Program-made: the position numbers and the translations under genes | In this document: one piece after another, positions 47,838-64,000 of the stretch | Layout: the number at the start of each line of letters is the position of its first letter | How positions within the stretch are numbered: position 1 is the first letter of the stretch | Notes under the pieces: model-generated | What the model saw: the letters and a program-made list of their open reading frames with translations, nothing else | Told to the model about the DNA's origin: nothing | Databases searched by the model: none | Source: Tanypteryx hageni | Lineage: Eukaryota > Arthropoda > Insecta > Odonata > Petaluridae | Length of the DNA stretch: 64,000 nt | Assembly: GCA_028673005.1 (NCBI GenBank) | Contig: CM054118.1 | Location: forward strand, 56,799,338 to 56,863,337 | Direction: 5' to 3'

Positions 47838-50800
47838 TCAAGAAGTTAGCCTTGCTAGTTGAGCTTCGAGTTCTGCGTCTGTGTTACCTTTTTCCTTAGA
47901 TGCAATACTTCCTTGAGGTACACGGGCTTGAGATAACTATAATAGAGAATTGAAAATTAGGGTTAAGATACCAAATTGGTACACACAAAACTTTTTAATA
48001 AGTAAAACTATAATTCTTTCCTTACCTTTCCAGACATCTCAATGCCAATTTCATCAAGCACTTTGCTCACAATTTGATCACTCTCTTCTTCATCTCCCGA
48101 TTCTGACAGCATGTCGTCAAGAGTGTCATTGACTGAAATTATCAAGTAAAATTGTTGGTGGTGATTACATGTTAATGAACTTGCTTATCAAAAATTACAG
48201 GGAAATGTTAATTTGATGAAATTATTCACAATTATTCTTTTAGAAGTTACATATTGTGTTAGCATTATTTGCATGTATTGCAAATAAAACCACTGCCAAC
48301 TAATTGTCACAACATTAATTAGAATGTTCTGGATTTAAAGCAGGGCCTTTTTTAATGTGCACTTATATACTTTTGGGTATTTACATATTGATTTTGAGTA
48401 GTTATAAAATCAACTTCAGCAGGAAGAAACAAATTTTTTTACTTCATATCATTTCACTAGTATACCTCATTGCAAACTAAATTATAATGAAACATTTGCA
48501 ACGTAAAATTATTGTTTTAAATATTATTTTTTGTATGCCATGCATAAAATTTAATATATTTATGATCAAGGAAAAACAATTACTTGGTCTGGCAGCCATT
48601 TTGTGGTCTTTAGACCTGTATGGTTAGTAATGATTTTTTCCTTAAATAAATGCTTTAGATATGCATAAATTTATAGACTTGGCTATTTTTCATAATTATT
48701 TACCTTTGAGATTCCATTAAAACTATTGGCCTAATCATCTAAAATAACCAAGTCTTTTCACCCATTCCAACAAATGAGGCTTCCAGAAATGTCAACAGAG
48801 CTGGTATATTACATTAGAGACTCGACAAATAACTGTATGATAATAATTAGAGCCGTACTCATTTCTTCCGTCATATCCATTTTCATGGCAACTCTTCCAA
48901 AGTTTTGCATATCACGAGCAACTTGTTCTGGTTTCATTATCTTATTCATGTTTCCCATTGTCTTAGCTGTTGTGCCCATTGCATCAGCAAGTTTGGCATT
49001 AGCATGCATTGTCTTTGCATTCATGCCAACTGACTTAACCTGTGAAGAAAAGAATGAAAAATGTAATCAAAATGAGCTAAATTATTTCAGTTTAAATAAC
49101 GGAAACCTTCCACCTTAACAGGAATATTGTTCAGTTTCAGAATTATTCTAACATCAGCTTATCAACAAAATATTTCACAGAGTTCATTGTCTTAATGAAA
49201 TTGGGAGACAATAGAATGAAAAAATTAACCAATGTTGATGGAATGTAATTGTATCAGTAAGTTACTTAGTGCAAGTTATATGTAATTCTGCATGTGAAGA
49301 TGACAAGCAAATAACAAACAGCAGGTTATACCTTGATCAGTGTTTTACGTTCTACTATACAGGACCCATCTCAATATTTCTGTAAATGTCAATAATTAAA
49401 GCACATTTTCAACAATATTCTTAGTATCTGCTAGATTAAATATGAGCAAGACTATGGTATTATTAAAGGGCTACAGATTAGGTGAGCTTCTCACTTGATG
49501 GTACACGCGGCTTAGAGAAGTGGTTCTCAACCTTTAGCAGCCTACTTCTCACCAAAAATGTTTTAACATCGGTATGATAAAAAGAAAAATATCTCTCAAA
49601 AATATTCATATTTACATACATTTTAGAATCACTGTAATGATTAATATATCCTACTGAAAACATTAAAAGCAATTTTTTTCATTTCTTAACTTTTTTCAAA
49701 ATTTGGGTCCAACCTAGAGAACTTGTACAGTTGAAAGTTACCTCTTAAGAGAAAGAAATCACCTTTTTCTGAAGGACCAAATAATTTTTAAATTAACCCA
49801 AAAGTTGAGAGAATTTAAAAAAATATATTTTATTATTATACTTGACTATAAAAAATTTAATAAACATGTGCCCCACAGACCGTAATTTCCATATGCATAA
49901 TCATTTGTATTTATCATTTAAACAAACTTAAATTTACTCTGAACCTACCAACACATTTTTTTTACCAGACCTAAATGGAGTGATGTGGCATGCAAGTATT
50001 TCATTGGTTCCAATGCATAAATAACAACAGACAGGTTGAAAAGTTTCTATTAACACTTGAGATTTGTATAATCCATTAACAAAAACAGTACATAAAGCTT
50101 GCGTTATGTTATAGTGAACTTGATAAATGCTGCAAGCTTCGAGATGCTGCATACTATCAATTTTATTGATGCATCACAGTTGTAGGGTTAAGAGGGATGA
50201 AGACAAATTAACCAAGTTGGACAAATATGATCTAAAGAAGTACAAGTACATTAATTGATTAATGTAATTATTCATACAAAAGTTAAGAAACAGTAACAAC
50301 TTATTAGACCACATACTGCTATCGCAATGCACATCGTTAGGTTTTGTTGGTTTACATTGCTTTCTAGAATTCTTAGGCCATGTAATTTCAGCATAGCCAT
50401 AATATCATATGAGTAAATGTGAAATGCTATTAATAAGATTCAGTTAATAATATAAAATCAACATAAGTAAAGAAAGACTTGGTGCTTTCCCCGTATATAC
50501 TGTGAGTGAAGCATTCTCGGGTTACGAGCCGGGTCGTTTCGACAATCTCTGCAGGCAGAGATTGCCGAAACGACCCGGCTCATAACCCAAGAATACTTCA
50601 CCAACATGAGTCAGCTTTAAATGTCATGTGTCACATAAATCTTTTTTCAGAACTAACCTTACTAGTTGCAGTCATCATTCTTGTCTTCTGCTTCCTAAGC
50701 TGAACAAGCTGCTTTGCCAAAACTGCACATCCTTCTCGATTTCCCTGTGCTGCCATTTTCTTAATTTCCATTTCCTGTAATTTGGTAAAAGTAGACATTT

Positions 50801-53426
50801 TCATGCTAATAACTTCAATTAAACAATCGGACAATATTAGTTTATATTTATCCCAAGTAACTGTGTATGGATCTATATGGGGTTATCAATTTCTTTAGAT
50901 AATGAAACAGTACTGAAATCATGATTAAAAGAACTAGATATACAACACAAACTGCAGTGTAATGCAGTAAATAATAAAGAATAAATTCCTGACGTTTCAT
51001 TAAAATACAATTGATTTTGCATTGCACTTTTTCTGCCAAATCTTGGAACAGATTCTTTTTTATAAGACAGAGTGATGTTTGGATAACCGAAGCTTTACTT
51101 TAAGATCCACCATCATAATGGACAACTCAAAAAAAAGTTGACAACCAAAGTTAACTTACAAACCTGACACAAGTTTTAGATAATTTTAAGGAAAAGAAGA
51201 ATTGATGTGAATTTAGGCAGTTCCCATAATGGAATGTGATGATCCAGTTGACATATTTCCTAATTGCTTCAAAGCTTGTGGCATAATAAATAAAATTATC
51301 AAAATTTAATCCAATCACCATTATTTTGCTTTCATAGAATGCTATGTAGTGTAAGCAATGGATGTGTCAGCCTGCTAAGTTGTTGACTTATAATATTTCT
51401 GAGAGTGAAGAAGTACTTTAAAGCAGCATTCTATAGATGGATGATGATAACATAGATCTATCACATGATAATGGCACTACATATTAATATTTAAGGATAA
51501 AAAGAAAACTGTAAAAATGAGAAAACAATAATTATGCAATACGAAAATTTTTGTTCGATACCACCGAAACGCTCAGAATTTCCATTTTGCTGCCTATTTC
51601 TCTTCTGTTTAATACACACAAAATCTTATTTATAAATAGGTGGCATTAGGACCTTTAATTAAGGTGACCAGATGTCCTCTTTTTTAAGATTTTGTCCTCT
51701 TCTGTCCTTTTTACACCCTCTTTGTTAATTCTGCCAACAATTATACACAAAATATAACATATAATCCATTAAATATAAAACAGAATTGGCTTCCGAAGAA
51801 CTTGGAAGAATGGGCAACGCCTACGGAAGAATTTAAATATTTTGTATGGAAAATGTTAAAAAAAAGTAGTCGCCTGAGAACATGAGCATATGCTGGAACT
51901 TCTTCAGAGGGGGGAAAGGGGATAGGCAAGCTCCCAGTCTTTCCAGGGAAGGAGGGGGAGGAAAGAGGATGGGCAAGCCCCCACAGTCAGATTTGGCGGA
52001 CTTAATATTTAGTTTTTTGTTTCAAGCATATTGCAGGGGAGCCCCACCTGCTTGCCTGACCTCAGAAAAATGACCGCGTTAATCTCCTGGCCTAACCATA
52101 CATCAATGGCCCTTGAAACAGGTATGATCCAGAGAGGGGCAACTGCCCTCCCCCTTATCCCTCCCAGCAGATGCCCATGCCTGGAAAAATGTTAGCATAA
52201 CTTTGGAATTCATGACTAAGAGATTCAAAACTTTTAAAATTAGCGGCAGCCAGTTATTCGATGAAATAAGATGCTAAAACTTACACTACAATGTCAAAAA
52301 ATTGAATAAGTGGAACCAAATGAATATTTGTGTGGATAAACGCTGGATGGAGGATTTTGCTCATTTTGATAGGGGGCTCATACCATATCCAAATCTGTTG
52401 TGGATTAGAGAGTTCTGTTTTTAACTATCAGATTCAAATGACACAGTGGAAAGAGTTTTTTCAATAATCAATGATATTTTAACCAGCGAAAAACTGAAAT
52501 ATCTTTGGCATGTGTTACTGCACAGGCTGTGATAAAGTAATTTGAGATAAAAATCGTTGTGATATTTTACAACTCAATAGAAACATAATTATTTATTAAA
52601 AAGTTAATAGTAGTGTCAAATATAAATAAATAAATGAATTTTGCGATAAGTTTTTTTTACTCTTTATTATAAATAATTACCTATTTTGAAAAATTGAAAT
52701 TCTGTTGCTTTAACCATGCTTTTAGTAATTCAACCACATAATTAATGATAAGAAAAGCTGAAATTAGTGAACCGCTCTGACAAATATGACTAGAGAATTC
52801 TATTCAACATTTGATTAAATTGTTACTTTTGTTGTAGGTTTTATGGAGAAATGATTAATTTAGATATAATGCCTTGTTTTTTATTGTAAATTCCTAATAA
52901 AACTTTTTTACACCAAATTTTATTTGTCCTCTATTCACTAACAAAAGTAAAAATCTGGTCACCTTACTTTAATGGAAACTTGCGAAAAAATGTGCTGTAC
53001 ATGAACAGTACTTTTGAAATAATTACTACGTACTAATACATTCAGAACAGTATAAAAAGAAAGAATATTAACCTATACTTTAATGTTGCGATGTGTATTT
53101 AAAAAAATGAGAAATGCATACAAGATTCAAGTTAAGCATATGCAATTAGAATATTACGTCATTATTCCATACACTCGATAAAATCGACATTTTCAACACA
53201 ATCTTTCATGTATAATAGTCTCACCAATTTTTTTTCTTCCCTCTCGAGCTCTCGTTTATCCCTTTCAATATCTCTTTCAACTTTTCTGAGGACTTTATCA
53301 TTTTCTCGAAGTTGTTCTGCAATTAGACCCAGCAAGTGTTATAAATTTCAGTAGTATATAAAAGCAGATTTCGCTATAAAAATTTACGTTACCTTTCGCA
53401 GTCGGAGTTTTGCCGAAGAAATTCAT
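47838..53426 (-). CDS. CHMP2B: CHMP2B, charged multivesicular body protein 2b (ESCRT-III)
   Basis: ESCRT-III subunit (Vps2 family) that polymerises on endosomal and other membranes with CHMP3/CHMP4 and recruits VPS4 for membrane scission. I read six coding exons on the minus strand: 53393-53426, 53225-53316, 50658-50774, 48859-49039, 48026-48132 and 47838-47936. All use GT-AG junctions and give one 209-residue frame, close to the usual 210-215. Exon 1 encodes only MNFFGKTPTAK plus one base. Conserved segments are EQLRENDKVLRKVERDIERD, EMEIKKMAAQGN, CAVLAKQLVQLRKQKTRMM, LADAMGTTAKTMGNMNK, MKMDMTEEMINDTLDDML and SKVLDEIGIEMSGK. The basic N-terminal helices and acidic C-terminal half fit the autoinhibited ESCRT-III fold. 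The tail ELEAQLARLTS fits the MIM motif that binds the VPS4 MIT domain. The tiny first exon and match to the CHMP2B-type N-terminus, not CHMP2A, decide the paralogue. It is divergent from CSN5. Confidence 0.96.
49505..49600 (+). mobile_element. hAT-like end fragment in CHMP2B intron 3
   Basis: The sequence gtggttctcaacctttagca resembles the common hAT terminus cagtggttctcaac. Only one end is visible. It lies within the intron at 49040-50657. Confidence 0.4.
50506..50601. repeat. GC-rich perfect hairpin in CHMP2B intron 3
   Basis: The arm gtgaagcattctcgggtta through gtttcgacaatctctgc is followed after 2 bp by its near-exact inverse (gcagagattgccgaaacg ... tacttcac). The arms are about 47 bp and clearly more GC-rich than the surrounding intron. 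Foldback element, unclassified. Confidence 0.85.
51660..52966 (+). mobile_element. hAT-type transposon in CHMP2B intron 2, decayed
   Basis: Termini taaggtgaccagatgtcctc and, inverted, taaggtgaccagattttta, flanked by ctttaat at 51653-51659 and 52967-52973, consistent with an 8-bp hAT duplication with one mismatch. The plus strand near 52420-52530 still reads a pattern like SDSNDTVERVFSIINDIL, the C-terminal dimerisation signature of hAT transposases. Frames are broken. Confidence 0.82.
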
Positions 53427-53902
53427 TCTATTTAAAATTCACGCGAATCTAAAATTCGGTCAACAAAAATTCTTTGAAAAACAAGTGCTCTTTAATGCTT
53501 ATTTACGTAAGGAGACTTCCTCATTAAAACAACAGAGAAATACGACTCGCAATAATTTCTGCAGGAGACAAAAAATGCAGAATAATGATCTCTCAAGGTT
53601 TAAACTTCATTGTGAATCATTCTCACGGTTCATGCGGAATCCTGATATCAAATTTCAAAACAAAACACCCTTCAAAGCAGCAGTGTCCTCTTACTGGGCA
53701 CTTGTAAATTACAATAAAGACGAAACCAAATGCGCCGAGCGCAGTCATAATGCAGAAAATACTGTTTAAATGATATTGTAAAAATTTTTGGGGGGTTAGT
53801 TATCAATACTTGCTAAGTATTCTTAATATTTAAGATATAAATTTATTTATCAGTAAATTCATAGCCCTCGCAAGATTTTTGATTAACAATAAGAGATCAA
53901 AA
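53427..53902. promoter_or_regulatory. Probable bidirectional promoter of CHMP2B and CSN5
   Basis: 476 bp separate the two start codons of divergently transcribed genes, leaving room only for two short 5' UTRs and a shared promoter. No TATA box in a convincing position was identified. A plus-strand 119-codon open frame (53410-53769) runs through it and overlaps CHMP2B exon 1 in antisense; I do not recognise it and treat it as probably fortuitous. No transposon is inserted here, unlike in the introns. Confidence 0.6.
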
Positions 53903-60110
<6,208 letters not shown>

Positions 60111-60394
60111 TACGATACTCATGTATTTTTAAGTGATACAGTAAACGAACATTTGGAAACCTTTTGAATAATTTGCCATGTTTCCATGCAGTTGCTGAGA
60201 AAAGTTCTTTCAACATAATAATAGGTAATGTTTTATATTAATACTTATGCAAATTCAAAATTTAATGAGTTATTCACAAATTATTCCCTAGGAGTTTTAG
60301 GTTGAAATTGTTTTACTCTTTTTTGTTAGTGATTGAGCTGGAAAGATTAGCCATTAAAATTGTTGTGCATTTTCAATTTATTCTAGCATACAAA

Positions 60395-60400
60395 AATAAA
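60395..60400 (+). terminator. Candidate CSN5 polyadenylation signal
   Basis: First canonical AATAAA downstream of the CSN5 stop codon, 285 bp after it, followed by T-rich sequence. A second AATAAA lies near 60917. Confidence 0.5.
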
Positions 60401-61755
60401 CCAGTTTCTTTTATTTGTCGATTTTCAGCATTTTAAAACTTTTTTGCTCTTTATTTGCCAGAAATATGTGGCAAGTTTTTTTCATTATTTTTGTTTTCTT
60501 AGTTTAGACTTCCTATTTTAAATTTACTGCAACATTGAATTTATTCGTTGCCAAGATGCCAATAGAATTTAAAATAATTCTGTGCAAGAATATTTGGTTG
60601 ATTAATAGTGAATGTTTGCAGATAATATTGGATTAATGTCAAATCTTGTGTTTTTATTTGCACTTTGAAATTACTGAGCCCATTAGGATAATATGAAAGC
60701 TTTTTCAGCATCGAATATAAACATTGCTCAATTGAATAAAATACCTGTTGCATCAACATTTTGAAACTATTAGACAATGTAATTGCAGCCTTTTTCTCAT
60801 TAAAGCGGAGTTGATATATGAAGGGTGTGTATTTGTGCCATTTATATCAAATTATTCCATGTCTAAATACAAATTCGATTTCTAAGATAATTCTCAATGA
60901 TCTACATCAAACTAAAATAAATTAAATCAGAATTAGACAGTCTTTTGATAACGAAACATTATAAGAGGAACAAATCAGTTACGATTACATAAAACCAATC
61001 AAATTTGAAGTTGAAATTGAATGAGCTGTAATTGATTGATTTTTTATCTCTATGTAAATAAGAGAATGGTAAATTTTATAAGCGCAATGGAATAAGATGG
61101 TAAGTAATATTATTGAAAACTTCTTAATATCAAAATTTTAACATTACAAGCTAAAAGGGAATGAGCAATCACAAATATCAAGCTTGAAAGTGCTGATTAA
61201 AATCTTTGAAAATACATGAGTTTTTTAGTCAGCTTATTTATTTCTGTTAATATGATAATTTGATATATTCAACTTAGGAGTAATATGGATTTGCTTAAAA
61301 AAATCTCCCTACAATGAACTTTCTGTTGAATATGACTCATTAGCATCATGAGTTAATAAAATTTACTAGACAATATTGTAATTCCTTCCACTAATATGAC
61401 CCCGCGACCCATACCTGAACTCTCGTGATCTGTACTTCTAATTGAGTGAAGATACAGCATAGATAGGCCAGAGAGATAGCACTAAATATGCCCCTTTCAT
61501 TGGACACTGCTATTGTATCACTACTGCACCACGAACTCGGTCTGCCTCTGTCATGAACATTTTCGAGGAAAGGATAGAATTATAGTGTGACTCATGTTGG
61601 TGGGTGTGAGGAGGGAAAATTTTTCAGTTGGTCTGGCATTTCTGCTTTTCCCCAGCCATTTTCTTACATAGGTGCTACAAGATTCGAAAAGTGAGGGTGG
61701 CTTGCATTGGCTGTTAAGACTGGAAAAGGTTACGCAATTTTCAATTATATATATA
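60401..61755. other. AT-rich DNA downstream of CSN5
   Basis: Likely 3' UTR end and intergenic DNA. No gene recognised on either strand. Confidence 0.4.
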
Positions 61756-62612
61756 CAGGGAGTCTCCGTTATACATTTGGGATATGAACCACAAAAGTGC
61801 AATGTATGTCGAAACCACTTATAATGGAGATTTTTCTCCATGAGGATAATTTAAAATAAGGGTGTCAGAGATCATAAGAACATAGACTTCACCTATGTAA
61901 CTTAATGCTCAAAGGTAATCATTATACTATCAGTGGACGGGAGATCAAACCCTACAGCGTTATTTTCTTCTTCATTTGTTTTCTGATCTCTAAACTGTGT
62001 TAATTGATTAAGAGTATTTTCGTTGGTGAGAATCTTCACATTTTCCTCCGGTAATTCTACTAATTACTTTAACTTTTCCTTATATTTTTATCTTCATATT
62101 TGTCCCTTCTTATTTATGCAAATGGCACTGAAGCATAAATGTGTAATTTTGAGATAGAGGAGAAAATTGTTATCGATTCTGGCTCGGACACTTAAGATAC
62201 AAAAAGCGATATTGCCGAGAAGCAACATGTGCGAATAACTATGAGGTTAATCGTCTCACTTGGAGGTGGATGAAGATGCTATTCTTTCACCTTTTCATCA
62301 ACCTCAAGAGTTCTAGCAGCTGGGTCCTACTGACGTAATGTGAAAACAACAAGGCATCGGCAGTTTCGTCTTGCTCTCAACAGGTCACCTGTCGAGGAAA
62401 GTAAGCATGCCACTGGTGGCATGTTCGGCAGCTTGCCCTATCTATTTGCTGGCACATGGGTGTGCCATTCAGCAGCTAAAGAAAACGGGGTAAGCGCAGG
62501 GAATTTTTATGTAAACAATGTAAGTGCAGGGAATTTTTTGTTTTTCCCCCCAAAACTTCAGCTACGTAAGTGTGGGGAAACATAACAGGGCAATGTATAA
62601 TGGAGACCCCCG
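61756..62612. mobile_element. TA-flanked DNA transposon, 857 bp, non-autonomous
   Basis: The left end cagggagtctccgttataca and the inverted right end cgggggtctccattataca form terminal repeats with one indel, with TA on both sides (61754-61755, 62613-62614). The interior carries no recognisable transposase. The termini resemble pogo/Tigger-type ends. Confidence 0.8.
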
Positions 62613-62639
62613 TACTTGTTGATACAATCTGTCAGGAAA

Positions 62640-62730
62640 GTTTTCTTCTGATGACCCTTCACGACCCTACTGAGGAACCCTCATGAACATGATTTGGGTC
62701 ATGATTCGAGGGTAGGAACCACTAATTTAA
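62640..62730. mobile_element. hAT-like right end fragment
   Basis: Ends in gagggtaggaaccact, resembling the inverse of the common cagtggttct hAT terminus. The other end was not found. Confidence 0.35.
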
Positions 62731-62857
62731 ATTGTGCAGCTGATTTTATTTCATTTTCAGTAAGCCCAAACAATTGTTACAGTGTGAAAATGATCCTTAT
62801 GTCCTAGCCAAGAAAAGAGAGGAAAAGTGACCTTTGAGACAGGCTATTTGGATCTGG

Positions 62858-63238
62858 GGTGGGATCTAAGGGGTGCCGGTGGTGTAGTGGTTAGGACGCT
62901 GGCTGCTACTCGCCCGATGCTTGAAAAAGTCATCGGGTACGAATCCTGCGCGAGTAGGATTTTTCTCAAGGTCGCCCGACCCCCTGTCTGTGTGGTTTGA
63001 GGAGACCGCGCAAATTCAGCTGTTCCGTCCTTCGGAAGGGACGTTAAGCCGTTGGCCCCCCTGGTATTCTTCATAAGAGCAGGCAAATGCCGGCACTGGG
63101 TTTCCCTCCTCCCTTCTGTGTGTGTGTTCGGTGTGGAAGGCAACGGGAAACCACCACACCGTGTATGTATATTCCCTAGTTAAAACCAATTAATTAATTG
63201 GTAGGACCTGTCCTAAGACAGAACACGAATGATGATGA
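62858..63238 (+). mobile_element. tRNA-derived SINE, full length, 12-bp duplication
   Basis: The head has an A-box-like tgtagtggttaggacgc and a B-box-like gggtacgaatcc, then the conserved body (ccttcggaagggacgtta, then taagagcaggc) and a short atgatgat tail. An identical atttggatctgg flanks it at 62846-62857 and 63239-63250. The atgatg tail resembles that of the LINE at 30039-31598, suggesting mobilisation by that LINE's machinery (inference). The same family is present at 11913-12180. Confidence 0.93.
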
Positions 63239-63250
63239 ATTTGGATCTGG

Positions 63251-64000
63251 TAGAAATGCAAAAATTAGTCTGAGAGCAGTGGAGTATACAAGAGTGCATA
63301 TGCACCCCTCAAACTGTTCCAGAAAGTATGAATTACAATGCATCAAACCAAAGAATTAAAATTTTAAGTTAAAATGCATACTTTATGCCATCCACTGGTT
63401 AAAAGTCATTGGATTTTTATGTTGTGTCATTTGTCACTGACAACAAGGAGAGGCTATGAGCACTCTTAAAAAAACATCAGAGCAACATGCCATTGATGCA
63501 ACATGGGATTTACAGACGTAAGATACGTTCAAATGACTTTTTGCTCTCTCTACACCGCAATATGAGTACACATACATATTTAATGTAAAACAATATATTT
63601 TTTGTGTGCAGTATAAATTATACATTTTTAGGTGTTCTTTACAATAAGTAAAAAAAGAATGCCTTAGGGTCAGGTTGTGTGCATCCGTCTGCATATTTCA
63701 TCTCAGAAACTACTGGGTGGATGTTGACGAAATATGGTATTTACGACATAGGGAGCCCCCCTCCCTGGAAAAGTTCTAGTGAATGCCCATGGTCAGTGGC
63801 ACACCATCCATTGTTGATGCCCCAGACAATTCCAGATGTTTTATAGCTGCTTAAGTTTAACTTCTAAAAGGGGTTCTATACTAAAATTCTGAATTCCTTT
63901 AGGAGCCGTTACTTAAATATTGCATACAAATGTCATTTTAAAAAGTTATTGTAAAAATTTTCAAGCAGAAAGCAAGATACAAAAAAATTCTATTATTAAT
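63251..64000. other. Non-coding; decayed repeat near 63660-63770
   Basis: The segment 63670-63770 (gtgcatccgtctgcatattt; gaaactactgggtggatg; gacgaaatatggta) resembles the 'gtctgtctg ... aaaatcggt' blocks of the SINE-like repeats at 22270 and 44640. The rest is featureless. Confidence 0.35.

Noticed and set aside
48809..49024. 71-codon frame ending in a Leu/Ile-rich tail as a separate small gene
   Set aside because: It is exon 4 of CHMP2B read through its donor into the intron.
53879..53902. Earlier in-frame start of CSN5 at TTG 53879
   Set aside because: Not an ATG, and the ATG at 53903 gives the family-like N-terminus.
62880..62965. Possible tRNA gene
   Set aside because: A/B boxes are present, but the segment continues into a SINE body and tail with target-site duplication, and does not close into a clean cloverleaf.

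Overview
The window is animal nuclear DNA, most probably from an insect with a repeat-rich genome. It holds two intron-split genes that match the animal families CSN5 and CHMP2B residue for residue along every exon. It also holds many LINEs, Penelope-like elements, pogo/Tigger-like and hAT-like DNA transposons and tRNA-derived SINEs. There is no sign of operons, Shine-Dalgarno sites or other prokaryotic organisation. The sequence alone does not fix the order or species.

Only about 47.8-60.4 kb contains confidently recognised host genes. They are arranged head to head. CHMP2B (ESCRT-III subunit; minus strand, six coding exons, 209 aa) and CSN5/JAB1 (catalytic deneddylase of the COP9 signalosome; plus strand, seven coding exons, 384 aa) have start codons 476 bp apart, so they probably share a bidirectional promoter. 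All CSN5 exons join in frame and the JAMM zinc site is complete. One CSN5 intron uses a GC donor. The last CSN5 exon carries a glycine-rich insertion and a C-terminal extension. CHMP2B stops 11 bp short of a transposable element, so its 3' UTR must be largely or wholly repeat-derived.

From 1 to about 9 kb the sequence is non-coding. Its main feature is a roughly 2-kb pyrimidine-rich tract (3.6-5.6 kb) preceded by purine- and G-rich blocks, with a second purine-rich block at 8.1-8.8 kb. From 9.8 to 32 kb there are dispersed repeats, SINEs, LINE remnants, AT microsatellites, a 2.7-kb DNA transposon with about 190-bp inverted repeats, a 154-bp tandem repeat and a hAT-type MITE with a perfect 8-bp target-site duplication. 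From 33 to 47.8 kb there are Penelope-like fragments, hairpins and a nested cluster. In that cluster an old minus-strand LINE was split by a plus-strand LINE (6-bp duplication) and, separately, by a pogo-type transposon (TA duplication). The last 4 kb holds CSN5 3' sequence, a TA-flanked MITE and a tRNA-derived SINE with a 12-bp duplication.

The best candidates for something undescribed are (i) an unclassified ~690-bp dispersed repeat ending in GGAGAAAGTA, seen in at least six places and reaching into both host genes, and (ii) four short CTGANGA...GAAA cores, one of them with a decayed second box, in Penelope-like repeats. These resemble the hammerhead ribozymes known from that retroelement class.
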